The notes beneath the pieces are model-generated. The model made no database searches. It worked only from the letters and a program-made list of their open reading frames with translations, and had not been told where the DNA came from. Positions 16,455-25,358 of a stretch of 64,000 bases of DNA are shown here, piece by piece. Where the stretch lies: NCBI GenBank assembly GCA_030167125.1, contig CP126531.1, forward strand, positions 3,202,578-3,266,577, read 5' to 3'. The translations under genes and the position numbers were made by a program. Source of the DNA: Rhodanobacteraceae bacterium. Its GTDB lineage: Bacteria; Pseudomonadota; Gammaproteobacteria; Xanthomonadales; Rhodanobacteraceae. Numbering within the stretch: the stretch's first letter is position 1; every line of letters starts with the position of its first letter.

Positions 16455-17465
16455 TCAACCCACCTTCGCGAACGCCTCGGTCATGTCGAGCATGCGGTTG
16501 GAGAAACCCCACTCGTTGTCGTACCAGCCCAGCACCTTGACCAGGGTGCCGCCCATCACGCGGGTCTGGGTGGCGTCGTAGGTGCACGACGCGGGGTTGT
16601 GGTTGAAGTCCACCGACACCAGCGGCTTGGTGTTGACCGCCATCACGCCCATCAGCTTGCCGTTCGCGGCTTCGTTGATCGCGGCGTCGATTTCCTGCTT
16701 GCTGGTTTCGCGCTGCGCGACGAACGACAGGTCCACGCACGAAACGTTGATGGTCGGGATGCGCATCGAAAAGCCGTCCAGACGTCCATTCAATTCCGGC
16801 AGCACCAGGCCCACCGCGGCCGCGGCGCCGGTCTTGGTCGGGATCTGGCTCATGGTGGCCGAACGCGCGCGGCGCAGGTCCTTGTGGAACACGTCGGTCA
16901 GCACCTGGTCGTTGGTGTAGGCATGGATCGTGGTCATCAGCCCGTGCACGATGCCGATCTTCTCGTGCAGCACCTTGGCCAGCGGCGCGAGGCAGTTGGT
17001 GGTGCAGGACGCGTTGGAGATGATGGTGTCGGTCGGCTTGATCTTGTCTTCGTTGACGCCGAACACGAAGGTGCCGTCGACGCCTTCGCCGGGCGCCGAG
17101 ATGATCACCTTCTTCGCGCCGGCGGCGACGTGCGCCGCCGCTTTCTCGCGCTTGGTGAACAGGCCGGTCGATTCGATCACGATGTCGATGCCGAGATCCT
17201 TCCACGGCAGTTTCGACGGGTCGCGTTCCGCGCACACCTTGATGTGGTCGCCGTTGACGATGAGGTCGCCGCCTTCGACGCCGACAGTGCCGGGGAACTT
17301 GCCGTGCGCAGTGTCGTACTGGGTCAGGTGCGCGTTGGTTTCGGCGTCGCCCAGGTCGTTGATCGCGACGATGCGGATCGCGCCGGTGCGGTTGTGCTCG
17401 TACAGGGCGCGCAGGATGTTGCGGCCGATGCGGCCGTAGCCGTTGATCGCGACCTTGATCGCCAT
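16455..17465 (-). CDS. gap: Glyceraldehyde-3-phosphate dehydrogenase, type I
   Basis: A 336-residue glycolytic enzyme oxidising glyceraldehyde-3-phosphate with NAD and phosphate. The Rossmann start '[16 protein letters not shown]' at 6-21, 'NDLGD' at ~36-40, the catalytic Cys C154 in '[13 protein letters not shown]' and the His in '[10 protein letters not shown]' are present. The ATG at 17465 fits the family start. It is monocistronic: convergent with tpx, divergent from the nuclease gene at 17588. Confidence 0.97.
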   Translation of the reverse strand: MAIKVAINGYGRIGRNILRALYEHNRTGAIRIVAINDLGDAETNAHLTQYDTAHGKFPGTVGVEGGDLIVNGDHIKVCAERDPSKLPWKDLGIDIVIESTGLFTKREKAAAHVAAGAKKVIISAPGEGVDGTFVFGVNEDKIKPTDTIISNASCTTNCLAPLAKVLHEKIGIVHGLMTTIHAYTNDQVLTDVFHKDLRRARSATMSQIPTKTGAAAAVGLVLPELNGRLDGFSMRIPTINVSCVDLSFVAQRETSKQEIDAAINEAANGKLMGVMAVNTKPLVSVDFNHNPASCTYDATQTRVMGGTLVKVLGWYDNEWGFSNRMLDMTEAFAKVG

Positions 17466-17587
17466 GGTGTCGTCCTTTGCGGAAGCAGTGTGGGGAATCG
17501 CGCATTTTAGCCGGTTTGCGGCGACGCTTCAGGCCGAAGCCGAGCACCGGTCGTGGCAAACTGGCGCTTTCGCGCGCGAGCCGCTCG

Positions 17588-18391
17588 ATGCACGTGAACC
17601 GTCGTTGCAGGGCAATGCTGGTGATGCTCGCCGCGTCGCTGCTGTGCGCGCCGTCCGCGTTCGCGTGGGGACCGCGCGGCCACCGGATCGTGGCGATGCT
17701 GGCCGAGGCGCAGTTGACGCCGCAGGCGCGTGCCGAAGTGGAGCAATTGCTGGCCTTGCAGGGCGCGCGGCACTTGTCCGACATCGCGGTGTGGGCCGAC
17801 GACCTGCGCGACAGCGATCCCGCGCTGTATCAACGCACCAAGCGCCTGCACTTCGTCAATTTCCATTCGCGCGACTGCCGCTACGATCCGCCGCGCGACT
17901 GCCGCAATGGCGAATGCGTGGTCGCGGCGATCGAAAACTATTCCGCGATCCTGGCGAATCGCGCGAATCCGTCCGCGCAACGTGCGCAGGCGCTGGCCTT
18001 CGTGGTGCACTTCGTGGGCGACGTCCACCAGCCGTTGCACGCGGATTACCGCCACGATGCCGGCGGCAACGACTATCAGGTGCGCTGGCGCGGCCGCGGC
18101 ACCAACCTGCACCGGGTATGGGACTCACTGATGCTGGATTCGACCGGCCTGTCGGCGGCGCAGTTCACGCGCAAGCTCGAAACCGAACGCGCACCGGTCA
18201 TGGCCGGCGGCACGCCGGTTGAATGGGCCGAGGAAAGTTGCCGGATCGATCGCGACGACGGCGTGTATCCGCCCCCGCGCTTCATCGACCGTGCCTACGT
18301 CGAGCGCGAATTGCCGATTGCGGAACAACGCCTGCGACAAGCGGGTGCGCGGCTGGCGGCATTGCTCAATCGCGATCTGGGAGATCGGTAG
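17588..18391 (+). CDS. Secreted S1/P1-type zinc nuclease
   Basis: 267 residues; a signal peptide ends 'CAPSAFA' and the mature protein begins 'WGPRGHRIVAML'. The N-terminal Trp and 'HR' are zinc ligands in the S1/P1 nuclease family. Further ligands are 'DIAVWADDLR', 'LHFVNFH', 'HFVGDVHQPLHA' and 'GGNDYQV'. It should degrade single-stranded DNA or RNA in the periplasm or medium, perhaps for phosphate and nucleoside supply. An in-frame ATG at 17615 would also leave a signal peptide. Both starts have weak ribosome sites. The normal family length is ~260-270, so the gene is intact. Confidence 0.92.
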   Translation: MHVNRRCRAMLVMLAASLLCAPSAFAWGPRGHRIVAMLAEAQLTPQARAEVEQLLALQGARHLSDIAVWADDLRDSDPALYQRTKRLHFVNFHSRDCRYDPPRDCRNGECVVAAIENYSAILANRANPSAQRAQALAFVVHFVGDVHQPLHADYRHDAGGNDYQVRWRGRGTNLHRVWDSLMLDSTGLSAAQFTRKLETERAPVMAGGTPVEWAEESCRIDRDDGVYPPPRFIDRAYVERELPIAEQRLRQAGARLAALLNRDLGDR

Positions 18392-18475
18392 GTTGGGTGA
18401 GCCGTGCTGCACCGGCAAATCCCAACAGCCGCACCGACGAAGTTGGTGTTCGCAAAAAACGCTCAACCCACTCAG

Positions 18476-18943
18476 TCAATACGCAATGCCGAGCCTGCGC
18501 ATCAGCTTGCCCATCAACCACGCCGGACCGATCAGCAGTTGCACGATGTTGGTGAGGAAGGCCGGGCGCCGGCCTTCGATCGCGTGGCCGATGAATTGTC
18601 CGATCCACGCCAGCACGAACAGCACCGCGGCGAGGATCAGCAGGCTGCGTGGGCCGAGTGCGCCGTACAGCGTCCAGGTGATCGCGCCTGCGGCGATGAA
18701 GGCGAGCGCCATCGCCCAGGAAAGATTGCGCGACAGGCGATGGTAAAACAGGAACGTGGCGAACATCGCCAGCACCGACCACATGCCGGGCCGGAACCAT
18801 TGCGGCGCGATGGGGGGAATGGTCCACAGCGCCGCGATCACGCACCACATGATCACCGGCACGCACACCCAGTGGATCGCGCGGTTGGCCGGGTTCTGAT
18901 GATCGTCTGCGTAGCTGCCGAACCACTGGTGGATGTCGCGCAT
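18476..18943 (-). CDS. Mpo1-like (DUF962) membrane protein
   Basis: 155 residues from the ATG at 18943; an upstream in-frame ATG at 18973 would add 10. Four hydrophobic helices span the protein (about 25-45, 52-70, 78-98 and 102-122). The conserved histidine pattern is 'HQNPANRAIHWVCVP' near the start and 'QFIGHAIEGRRPAF' near the end. This matches the DUF962/YGL010w family. Its yeast member Mpo1 is an iron-dependent dioxygenase of 2-hydroxy fatty acids; the bacterial role is not established. No operon partner: it lies between the nuclease and purC. Confidence 0.85.
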   Translation of the reverse strand: MRDIHQWFGSYADDHQNPANRAIHWVCVPVIMWCVIAALWTIPPIAPQWFRPGMWSVLAMFATFLFYHRLSRNLSWAMALAFIAAGAITWTLYGALGPRSLLILAAVLFVLAWIGQFIGHAIEGRRPAFLTNIVQLLIGPAWLMGKLMRRLGIAY

Positions 18944-19019
18944 CGCGGTCTCGCTGCGTGGGTCCGCATCCAATCTACGCCATCCGCGCGTGCGACGCGA
19001 TGGCTGGCCGCCGGCGAAA

Positions 19020-19916
19020 TCAGGTAACGCTGATGCCTGCCAGCTTCTTCAACGCCTCGGCGTATTTCGCCGCGGTGCCGTCGATGACCTCGCGCGGCAG
19101 CGCAGGTCCCGGCGCGCGCTTGTCCCAGTCCAGCGTTTCCAGGTAATCGCGCACGAACTGTTTGTCGTAGGACGGCGGACTGATGCCGACCCGGTACTGG
19201 TCGGCCGGCCAGAAGCGCGAGGAATCGGGCGTCAGCATTTCATCCATCACGTACAGCTTGCCATCCGCGTCAGTGCCGAATTCGAACTTGGTGTCGGCGA
19301 TGATGATGCCGCGCTCGCGCGCATAGTCGGCGGCAAATTTGTAGATCGCGAGCGTGGCATCCCGCACCTGCGCCGCAAGGTCGGCGCCGACCAGCTTCAC
19401 CACTTCGTCGAAGCCGATGTTCTCGTCGTGGCTGCCCTTGGGCGCCTTGGTGGAAGGCGTGAAGATCGGCGTGGGCAGTTGCTGCGCCTGCCGCAGGCCT
19501 GCGGGCAGCGCGATGCCGCACAGCGCGCCGGTTTGCTGATAATCCTTCCAGCCCGATCCGATCAGGTAACCGCGCGCGATCGCTTCGACCGGCACGGCTT
19601 TCAAACGCTTCACCACCACCGCGCGCTTTTCGTAGAGTTTCGGATCGACGCCCGCGGGCAGCACGTCCGCGACTGGCGTGCCGGTCAGGTGATTCGGCAC
19701 CAGGTGTGCGGTCTTGTCGAACCAGAAGTTCGAAATCTGGCACAGCATTTCGCCCTTGCCGGGAATCGGGTCGGGCAGCACCACGTCGAAGGCCGACAGG
19801 CGATCGCTCGCGACGATCAACAGGCGATCGTCCGGCAGCGCGTAAACGTCGCGCACCTTGCCGCGATGCAGGAGTTCCAGGGCCGGCAGGTCGGATTCGA
19901 GCAGGGTGGTCGGCAC
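19020..19916 (-). CDS. purC: SAICAR synthase (phosphoribosylaminoimidazole-succinocarboxamide synthase)
   Basis: 298 residues from a GTG at 19916 ('[20 protein letters not shown]') with GGAG 7 bases upstream. It ligates aspartate to CAIR with ATP in purine synthesis. Seen: 'GKVRDVY', '[24 protein letters not shown]', '[14 protein letters not shown]', 'DTKFEFG' and '[13 protein letters not shown]'. The ~300-residue form is the one with a C-terminal extension, rather than the ~237-residue E. coli type. Divergent from the cytochrome gene with 72 bases between. Confidence 0.96.
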   Translation of the reverse strand: MPTTLLESDLPALELLHRGKVRDVYALPDDRLLIVASDRLSAFDVVLPDPIPGKGEMLCQISNFWFDKTAHLVPNHLTGTPVADVLPAGVDPKLYEKRAVVVKRLKAVPVEAIARGYLIGSGWKDYQQTGALCGIALPAGLRQAQQLPTPIFTPSTKAPKGSHDENIGFDEVVKLVGADLAAQVRDATLAIYKFAADYARERGIIIADTKFEFGTDADGKLYVMDEMLTPDSSRFWPADQYRVGISPPSYDKQFVRDYLETLDWDKRAPGPALPREVIDGTAAKYAEALKKLAGISVT

Positions 19917-19988
19917 GGCAGCGCTCCGCAGGCGAAACGCGCATTGTAGCGAGCCCGAACGCCGCAAGGCCGCTGATAAACTGCGCGG

Positions 19989-20318
19989 ATGCGCAGAACG
20001 TGTTCGATCATCCTGTTGTTTGCGGCCGCACCGCTCGCGATGGCGCAGGCCGAAGCACCGCCGCGGCCCGCGCAGCTTGGCCTGTGCGCGGCCTGCCACG
20101 GCGAGGACGGCCACGCGCGCATTCCCGGCGCGCCCAACCTCGCGGGTCAGCCGTATCAATACCTCCTGCAGGCGTTGCACGAATACCACAATGGCGAACG
20201 CAGCGTGCCGGTGATGCGCGCGGCCGCCGGCCCGCTCAGCGAGAAGGACATGCAGGCGCTGGCGCGGTGGTTCTCCGCGCAGTCACCGTGCAAGCCCGGC
20301 CAGGCGGGGAGTCCATGA
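19989..20318 (+). CDS. Periplasmic c-type cytochrome (class I)
   Basis: 109 residues with a signal peptide ending 'PLAMAQA'. One haem site 'CAACH' lies at 33-37 and the probable axial Met is M76 in '[12 protein letters not shown]'. It resembles one half of cytochrome c4 or the c553 family: a small electron carrier. The stop overlaps the djlA start (ATGA), so it is translationally coupled to djlA. That pairing is odd for an electron carrier, and the physiological partner is not evident. Confidence 0.9.
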   Translation: MRRTCSIILLFAAAPLAMAQAEAPPRPAQLGLCAACHGEDGHARIPGAPNLAGQPYQYLLQALHEYHNGERSVPVMRAAAGPLSEKDMQALARWFSAQSPCKPGQAGSP

Positions 20319-21130
20319 GGATCTGGGGGAAGCTGGTCGGTTTCGTGATCGGCTTGTTGGTGACGCGCGGCGACTGGGGTGGCGCGCTGATCGGGCTGGT
20401 GATCGGGCATCTGGTGTTCGACAGCGGCTGGCTCGGCGGGCTGACGCACACCGGCGGCAAGGACGGCTACGTCGAGCCGTTGTTCGCGATCATGGGCACG
20501 CTGGCCAAGAGCGATGGACGGGTGTCCGAGGCCGAGGTCGCGATCGCCGAGCGCTTGATGACGCGGCTGGAACTGGATGCGCTGTGGCGGCGCCGCGCGA
20601 TCGACGCCTTCAACAAGGGCAAGGCGCCCGGTTTCGATCTATCACGCTCGCTGGTGGATTTGCGCTCGTGGTGCCTGCCACGGCGCAGCTCGGTGATGCC
20701 ATTCCTCGACATGCTGTGCGACGTGGCGATGGCCGACGGGCCGTTGACCGACGAAAAGCTGCGCGTGCTGAAGCGCGTGGCGTTTTCGCTGCGCATCAGC
20801 GAAATCCAGCTGGTGGCGCTGCTGGCGATGAAGGGCTTCATCTGGAACACCGGCCCGCGTCCCGGCGAGTGGGCGCAATCCGGCGCGTACTCGCAGCAGG
20901 GCTATCGTCCCGCGCCGCGCGGCCACGGGCCCGATCCGTACACCGTGCTGGGCGTGCCGCGCGATGCCGACGAGCGCACCATCAAGCGCGCCTACCGCAA
21001 GCTGATCAGCGAATTCCATCCGGACCGGCTCGGCAACATGCCGGAAGATTTGCGCCGGCGCGCCGAGGCGCGCGCCAGCGAAATCAACGCGGCGTGGGAG
21101 CGCATCCAGGCAGAGCGGGGATTCCGGTGA
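20315..21130 (+). CDS. djlA: Membrane-anchored J-domain co-chaperone DjlA
   Basis: 271 residues: an N-terminal hydrophobic anchor ('LVGFVIGLLVTRGDWGGALIGLVIG', in the first ~35), a TerB-like helical domain ~45-180, and a C-terminal J domain beginning 'DPYTVLGVPRDADERTIKRAY' near 206. The essential HPD motif is at 235-237. This is the DjlA order (TM-TerB-J). It stimulates DnaK at the inner membrane. GGGGAG precedes the ATG at 20315, which overlaps the cytochrome stop. Confidence 0.94.
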   Translation: MRIWGKLVGFVIGLLVTRGDWGGALIGLVIGHLVFDSGWLGGLTHTGGKDGYVEPLFAIMGTLAKSDGRVSEAEVAIAERLMTRLELDALWRRRAIDAFNKGKAPGFDLSRSLVDLRSWCLPRRSSVMPFLDMLCDVAMADGPLTDEKLRVLKRVAFSLRISEIQLVALLAMKGFIWNTGPRPGEWAQSGAYSQQGYRPAPRGHGPDPYTVLGVPRDADERTIKRAYRKLISEFHPDRLGNMPEDLRRRAEARASEINAAWERIQAERGFR

Positions 21131-21290
21131 AACAGGGGTGAGGGATGAGTGGCGAGGGTGTAACCAGCTACCGGGGAGCAAGCGTGTTGGCTCTGTGCTC
21201 GCTGTTCTCGCGAATAGCGCCTGATCTCGCGCCCTCGCTACTATTCCCTCGCCCCTCGATGGAAGACATTCGTCGAATCGGATACATGTC

Positions 21291-21956
21291 ATGAGACAAC
21301 CTTGCGTGATCGCCCCGTCCATCCTTTCGGCCAATTTCGCCAAGCTGGGCGCGGAAGTCGACGCCGTGATCGACGCCGGCGCGGACTGGATCCACTTCGA
21401 CGTGATGGACAACCACTACGTGCCCAACCTCACGATCGGGCCAATGGTGCTGAAGGCGCTGCGCGACTACGGCATCACCGTGCCGATGGACGTGCACCTG
21501 ATGGTGGAGCCGGTGGACCGGATCGTGTCCGACTTTGCGAAGGCCGGCGCCACCTCGATCAGTTTCCATCCCGAAGCCACGCGCCACGTGGACCGCACCC
21601 TGTCGCTGATCCGTGAACACGGCTGCAAGGCCGGGCTGGTGTTCAATCCCGCGACGCCGCTGGATTGGCTGGACTACGTACTGGACAAGGTCGACATTGT
21701 GCTGGTGATGTCGGTGAACCCCGGGTTCGGCGGGCAGTCGTTCATTCCATCGGCGCTGGAAAAGCTGAAGCGCGCGCGCGAAATCATCGACCGCAGCGGA
21801 CGGCCGATCCATCTCGAAGTCGATGGCGGCGTGAAAGTGGACAATATCGGTGAGATCGCGCGCGCGGGCGCGGACGCGTTCGTCGCCGGCTCCGCAATTT
21901 TCGGCAGCGCCGACTACAAGGCCACCATCGCGGCGATGCGCAAAGCGGCCGGCTGA
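21291..21956 (+). CDS. rpe: Ribulose-phosphate 3-epimerase
   Basis: A 221-residue TIM-barrel enzyme interconverting ribulose-5-phosphate and xylulose-5-phosphate in the pentose phosphate pathway. Motifs: '[14 protein letters not shown]', '[17 protein letters not shown]', 'DVHLMVEP', '[13 protein letters not shown]' and 'EVDGGVK'. The metal-binding His and Asp residues of the family are present. No strong ribosome site precedes the ATG. It is preceded by ~160 bases containing degenerate GAGGGATGAG/CCCTCGCCCCTC repeats. Confidence 0.96.
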   Translation: MRQPCVIAPSILSANFAKLGAEVDAVIDAGADWIHFDVMDNHYVPNLTIGPMVLKALRDYGITVPMDVHLMVEPVDRIVSDFAKAGATSISFHPEATRHVDRTLSLIREHGCKAGLVFNPATPLDWLDYVLDKVDIVLVMSVNPGFGGQSFIPSALEKLKRAREIIDRSGRPIHLEVDGGVKVDNIGEIARAGADAFVAGSAIFGSADYKATIAAMRKAAG

Positions 21957-22310
21957 CTTCACCCAAGACCGACGGTCCCGGCGCTTTCGCACCGAGACCG
22001 CGGCCGACCAGGAGAGGATTGAAACGCGAGGCTGGAGAGAGAGCCCCGAACTGCGTGGGTCCACCGCGCTGGACGCCTTCCGGTGTCAGTGGCCGGATGC
22101 GTATCCGGCGCCAGCGCGGGGGTGTTCCACAGTCGACATCCACGGCAGGAGTACCGACGGCTGTCATTTGGCCTTCCGCCGGCGCCGGCCGGGGGGCGGG
22201 TCTGGGGCGAAGCACGGGCAATTTGTGGCAAATTTCTGACAGGCCCGCAGGGGGCTTGCGTGCCGCGGACGTATCGCGCAGGCTCGCCTTCGCACCCACA
22301 GGAGAACCCA
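21957..22310. other. 354-base gap between rpe and the response regulator
   Basis: No protein with family features is seen here. The stretch is GC-rich with G-runs (GGCCGGGGGGCGGG near 22190), then an AT-richer patch (ATTTGTGGCAAATTTCTGAC near 22220) that could hold the promoter of the two-component genes, and ends with AGGAGA before the ATG at 22311. No terminator was recognised. Confidence 0.5.
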
Positions 22311-23000
22311 ATGGCTCGCGCCATCGCCATCGTCGAGGACGAACCGTCCATTCGTGCCAATTATGTCGAGGCGCTGTCGCGCTTCGGCTACGACGTGCAC
22401 GGGTTCGCTTCACGCACGGAGGCTTCGGGCGCTTTCGCCAACCGTATGCCGGAGCTGGTGATCATCGACATCGGTTTGGGCGACGAACCCGAGGGCGGCT
22501 TCGACCTGTGCCGCGAACTGCGCGCGCGTTCGGCGACGCTGCCGATCATTTTCCTGACCGCGCGCGATTCCGACTTCGACGTGATTTCCGGCTTGCGCCT
22601 GGGCGCGGACGATTACCTTTCCAAGGACATCAGCTTCCACCAGCTCGCCGCGCGCATCGGCGCCTTGTTCCGGCGTGCGGAATCGCAGAAGGCGCCGCAC
22701 GCGGCCGAGACCGTGGTCGAACACGGCCCGTTGAAGCTGGAAGCCGAGCGCATGCGCGTCACCTGGAATGACGCCGAGGTGCCGTTGACAGTCACCGAGT
22801 TCTGGATGGTGCACACGCTGGTGCGTTTCCCCGGTCACGTGAAGAACCGCGACCAGTTGATGCGCGACGCCGAACTGGTGGTGGACGACGCCACCATCAC
22901 TTCGCACATCAAGCGCATCCGCAAGAAGTTCCTGGCCATCGACCCGGATTTCGACGCGATCGAGACGGTGCACGGAGTCGGTTACAGGTGGAAACCGTGA
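22311..23000 (+). CDS. OmpR-family response regulator, PdsR-like
   Basis: 229 residues: receiver domain 1-120 with acidic pocket 'VEDE' at 8-11, phospho-acceptor D53 in 'IIDIGLG', and the 'FLTARD' and 'LSKD' switch residues. A winged-helix output domain fills ~135-229, ending 'IETVHGVGYRWKP'. Strong AGGAGA site. The sequence and the partner kinase resemble the 'proteobacterial dedicated sortase system' regulator family (TIGR03787), but no sortase or sortase substrate is present in this window. Target genes unknown. The kinase starts 177 bases downstream. Confidence 0.88.
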   Translation: MARAIAIVEDEPSIRANYVEALSRFGYDVHGFASRTEASGAFANRMPELVIIDIGLGDEPEGGFDLCRELRARSATLPIIFLTARDSDFDVISGLRLGADDYLSKDISFHQLAARIGALFRRAESQKAPHAAETVVEHGPLKLEAERMRVTWNDAEVPLTVTEFWMVHTLVRFPGHVKNRDQLMRDAELVVDDATITSHIKRIRKKFLAIDPDFDAIETVHGVGYRWKP

Positions 23001-23177
23001 GCATTGGGGCCGGGGACCAGGGACTTGGGACCAGTTGATCCCAAATCGCGTCCGCGGGGCGGATACATTCGCCCGTCGGCGCGGCATTGATATTCGGCTT
23101 TGCCGCGTGTCTCATGCGCTCATGAGATTGCCGCAGCCGCACTGGTCCCCAGTCCCCAGTCCCCGGTCCTCGCTTCA
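23001..23177. repeat. GGGACCAG/CTGGTCCC repeat patch between regulator and kinase
   Basis: The gap begins with GGGGACCAGGGACTTGGGAC and ends with a complementary ACTGGTCCCCAGTCCCCAGT, giving an imperfect inverted repeat around ~130 bases. Similar CCCCAGT units occur at 31104-31150. The element splits what is normally a tight two-gene unit. Confidence 0.6.
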
Positions 23178-25181
23178 ATGACCCTCCGCCGCAAACTGCT
23201 GCTGGTCGCGCTGTCCACGCTGGCCTTGCCGTGGGCGGGCTGGCTGTACGTGCGCCAGATGGAACACCTGCTGCGCAACAGCCAGGAACAGGCGCTGCTG
23301 GCGATCGCGTTCGCGCTCGATCGCGGGTTGGTGGCGGTGGGCGCGCAACTGCCGCACGCCGATCAGGGCTGGTACGTGCAGGACGCCAGCCAGCCGATCG
23401 TGATCGACGGCGACGATTCCGACTGGCAAGCCTTCGCGCGATGGGAACAGCATCCGTGGCCCGGCGTCGACGTGCAGCTGGCGGCCGATTCGGCGTGGCT
23501 GTACATGCGCATCAACGTCGCGGACGCCACGCATACGCGGGTCGGCGCGTTCGATCCGACGGCGGTCGAATCCGATCACGTGGTGCTGCTGCTGACGCGT
23601 GGCACGCGCCAGCGCAGTTACTTGCTCGCGAGTGCCAGTTCGGGGGCGTTCCTGGCGCACCCGCTCGGCCTGCGCGAACGTGGCTTGCCCGACGAGATCA
23701 GCGGGCAATGGCAGGATTCCGGCAAGAGCTACCGGATCGAGCTGCGGATTCCGCGCGCGCAGGCGCCGGACCAGCTCGGCATCGGCGTGTTCGACGCCGA
23801 CGCACCCACCCGCTTCAACGGCGGCAAGCCCGACCTGCGGCCGCTGCTCAACCTGTCGCCCGCGCTCTCGAACGACCTGACGCAACTTGCTCCAAGCGGC
23901 GTGCGGGTTCGCTTGTTGAGCGCCGATGGCTGGGTGATCGGCGAGGGCGGCAGCGTGCTGGAAGTGCAGAAGTCACGCGCCAGCCGTTTCCCGTGGCTGC
24001 AGAAAGTGCTGTCGGACCTGCTGGTGGTGCCGTCGCTCGATCAGCGCCAGCACCTGCCGCGCAACATCCCGCGCCTGTCCGAACCCGACGTGCAGCAGGC
24101 ACTGGACGGGCAGGCCACGGCGAATTGGCGCGGCGGCGACACGCCCGGCAGCGTGGTGCTGACGGTGGCGGTGCCGCTGGACGTGCGTGGCCAAAACCGC
24201 GGCGCGCTGGTGCTGGAACAATCCAGCCAGGCGCTGCCGCTCTTGACCAACCGCGCGCTGCTGGGGCTGATGCTGGCCAGCATCGCGGTGCTGCTGATCG
24301 CGGGCGCGGTGCTGTTCGCCTTCGCGACGTGGCTGTCGGTGCGGATCGGCCGCCTGCGCGATGCCGCCGAACAGGCGCAGCACCACGAAGGCCTGAAACT
24401 CGCCAAACTGCCGCTGGTCGAGGATCGTGACGAGCTGGGCGACCTCGCGCGCAGCCTGTCGCGCCTGCTCGAATCCATCGGCACCTACACCGAATACCTG
24501 CGCAAGCTCGCGTCGAACCTGTCGCACGAATTGAACACGCCGCTGGCGATCGTGCGCTCCTCGCTGGAAAACCTCGAGCACGCGGAGCTGCCGCGCGAAG
24601 CGATGAGCTACCTCGCGCGTGCGCGCGACGGCACCGCGCGCATCGGCACCATCGTGCGCGCGATGAGCGAAGCCAGCCGCATGGAGCGCGCGATGGCTTC
24701 GGCCGACGGCGAGGAGATGGATCTCGCACAGGTCGTGCGCGGCTGTGCGGAGGCGTACCGGCCGCTGGCCGCGCCGCGCAAACTCGAGTGCGACATTCCC
24801 GATCGGCGGGTGCCGCTGTACGGCGCGCCGGAATTGATCGCGCAGGCGCTGGACAAGTTGTTCGACAACGCGCTGTCGTTCACGGCGCCGGACGGCTGGA
24901 TCCGCATCGGACTGCAACAAGGCGAAGACGGCGAATCACGCATCACGGTGGCCAACAACGGTTCGCATCTGCCCGATTCCATGCAGGGCCAGTTGTTCGA
25001 CTCGCTGGTCAGCGTGCGCGGCGCGGGCGCGAAGGCCGGCGCGCCACACCTTGGGCTCGGGCTTTACGTGGTGAGGCTGGTCGCGGAACTGCACCAGGGG
25101 CGCGCGTCGGGCCGCAACGACGAGGATGGCGTGGTGTTCGAGATGAGCCTGCGTGGCATGCGAAACCCTGGAGACCAGTGA
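23178..25181 (+). CDS. Sensor histidine kinase, PdsS-like, with periplasmic sugar-binding-like domain
   Basis: 667 residues. TM1 is at ~5-23. The periplasmic domain ~30-360 contains 'QPIVIDGDDSDW' near 72-83, the hallmark opening of CBM9/DOMON-like beta-sandwich domains. TM2 lies at ~368-390 ('LASIAVLLIAGAVLFAFAT'). Then come HAMP, HisKA with H450 in 'NLSHELNTPLAIVRSSLENL' and a HATPase domain with 'LGLGLYVVRLV'. It should autophosphorylate H450 and pass phosphate to D53 of the regulator upstream. Architecture and length fit TIGR03785 kinases; the ligand is unknown, and the CBM9-like fold suggests a glycan or small polar ligand. Confidence 0.88.
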   Translation: MTLRRKLLLVALSTLALPWAGWLYVRQMEHLLRNSQEQALLAIAFALDRGLVAVGAQLPHADQGWYVQDASQPIVIDGDDSDWQAFARWEQHPWPGVDVQLAADSAWLYMRINVADATHTRVGAFDPTAVESDHVVLLLTRGTRQRSYLLASASSGAFLAHPLGLRERGLPDEISGQWQDSGKSYRIELRIPRAQAPDQLGIGVFDADAPTRFNGGKPDLRPLLNLSPALSNDLTQLAPSGVRVRLLSADGWVIGEGGSVLEVQKSRASRFPWLQKVLSDLLVVPSLDQRQHLPRNIPRLSEPDVQQALDGQATANWRGGDTPGSVVLTVAVPLDVRGQNRGALVLEQSSQALPLLTNRALLGLMLASIAVLLIAGAVLFAFATWLSVRIGRLRDAAEQAQHHEGLKLAKLPLVEDRDELGDLARSLSRLLESIGTYTEYLRKLASNLSHELNTPLAIVRSSLENLEHAELPREAMSYLARARDGTARIGTIVRAMSEASRMERAMASADGEEMDLAQVVRGCAEAYRPLAAPRKLECDIPDRRVPLYGAPELIAQALDKLFDNALSFTAPDGWIRIGLQQGEDGESRITVANNGSHLPDSMQGQLFDSLVSVRGAGAKAGAPHLGLGLYVVRLVAELHQGRASGRNDEDGVVFEMSLRGMRNPGDQ

Positions 25182-25358
25182 AGCAACGCTGGGCTGTCCT
25201 CCGCAAATAAACACAAATGGAGCTTTACGCTAGGCGGAACTCCACCGGCATCAATATTTGCGTTCTTCGCGTTCATTTGCGGACTGATTTGCTTTTTGAT
25301 GTGCACTTCTCTTGTGCGCGGCACTCCTGCAAAATCCGCGCTCTTCCGAGGAACCGCC

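Noticed and set aside
25182..25358. Tryptophan attenuator before trpE
   Set aside because: No short Trp-rich leader frame or mutually exclusive hairpins could be drawn; only AT-rich inverted TCCGCAAAT copies are seen.
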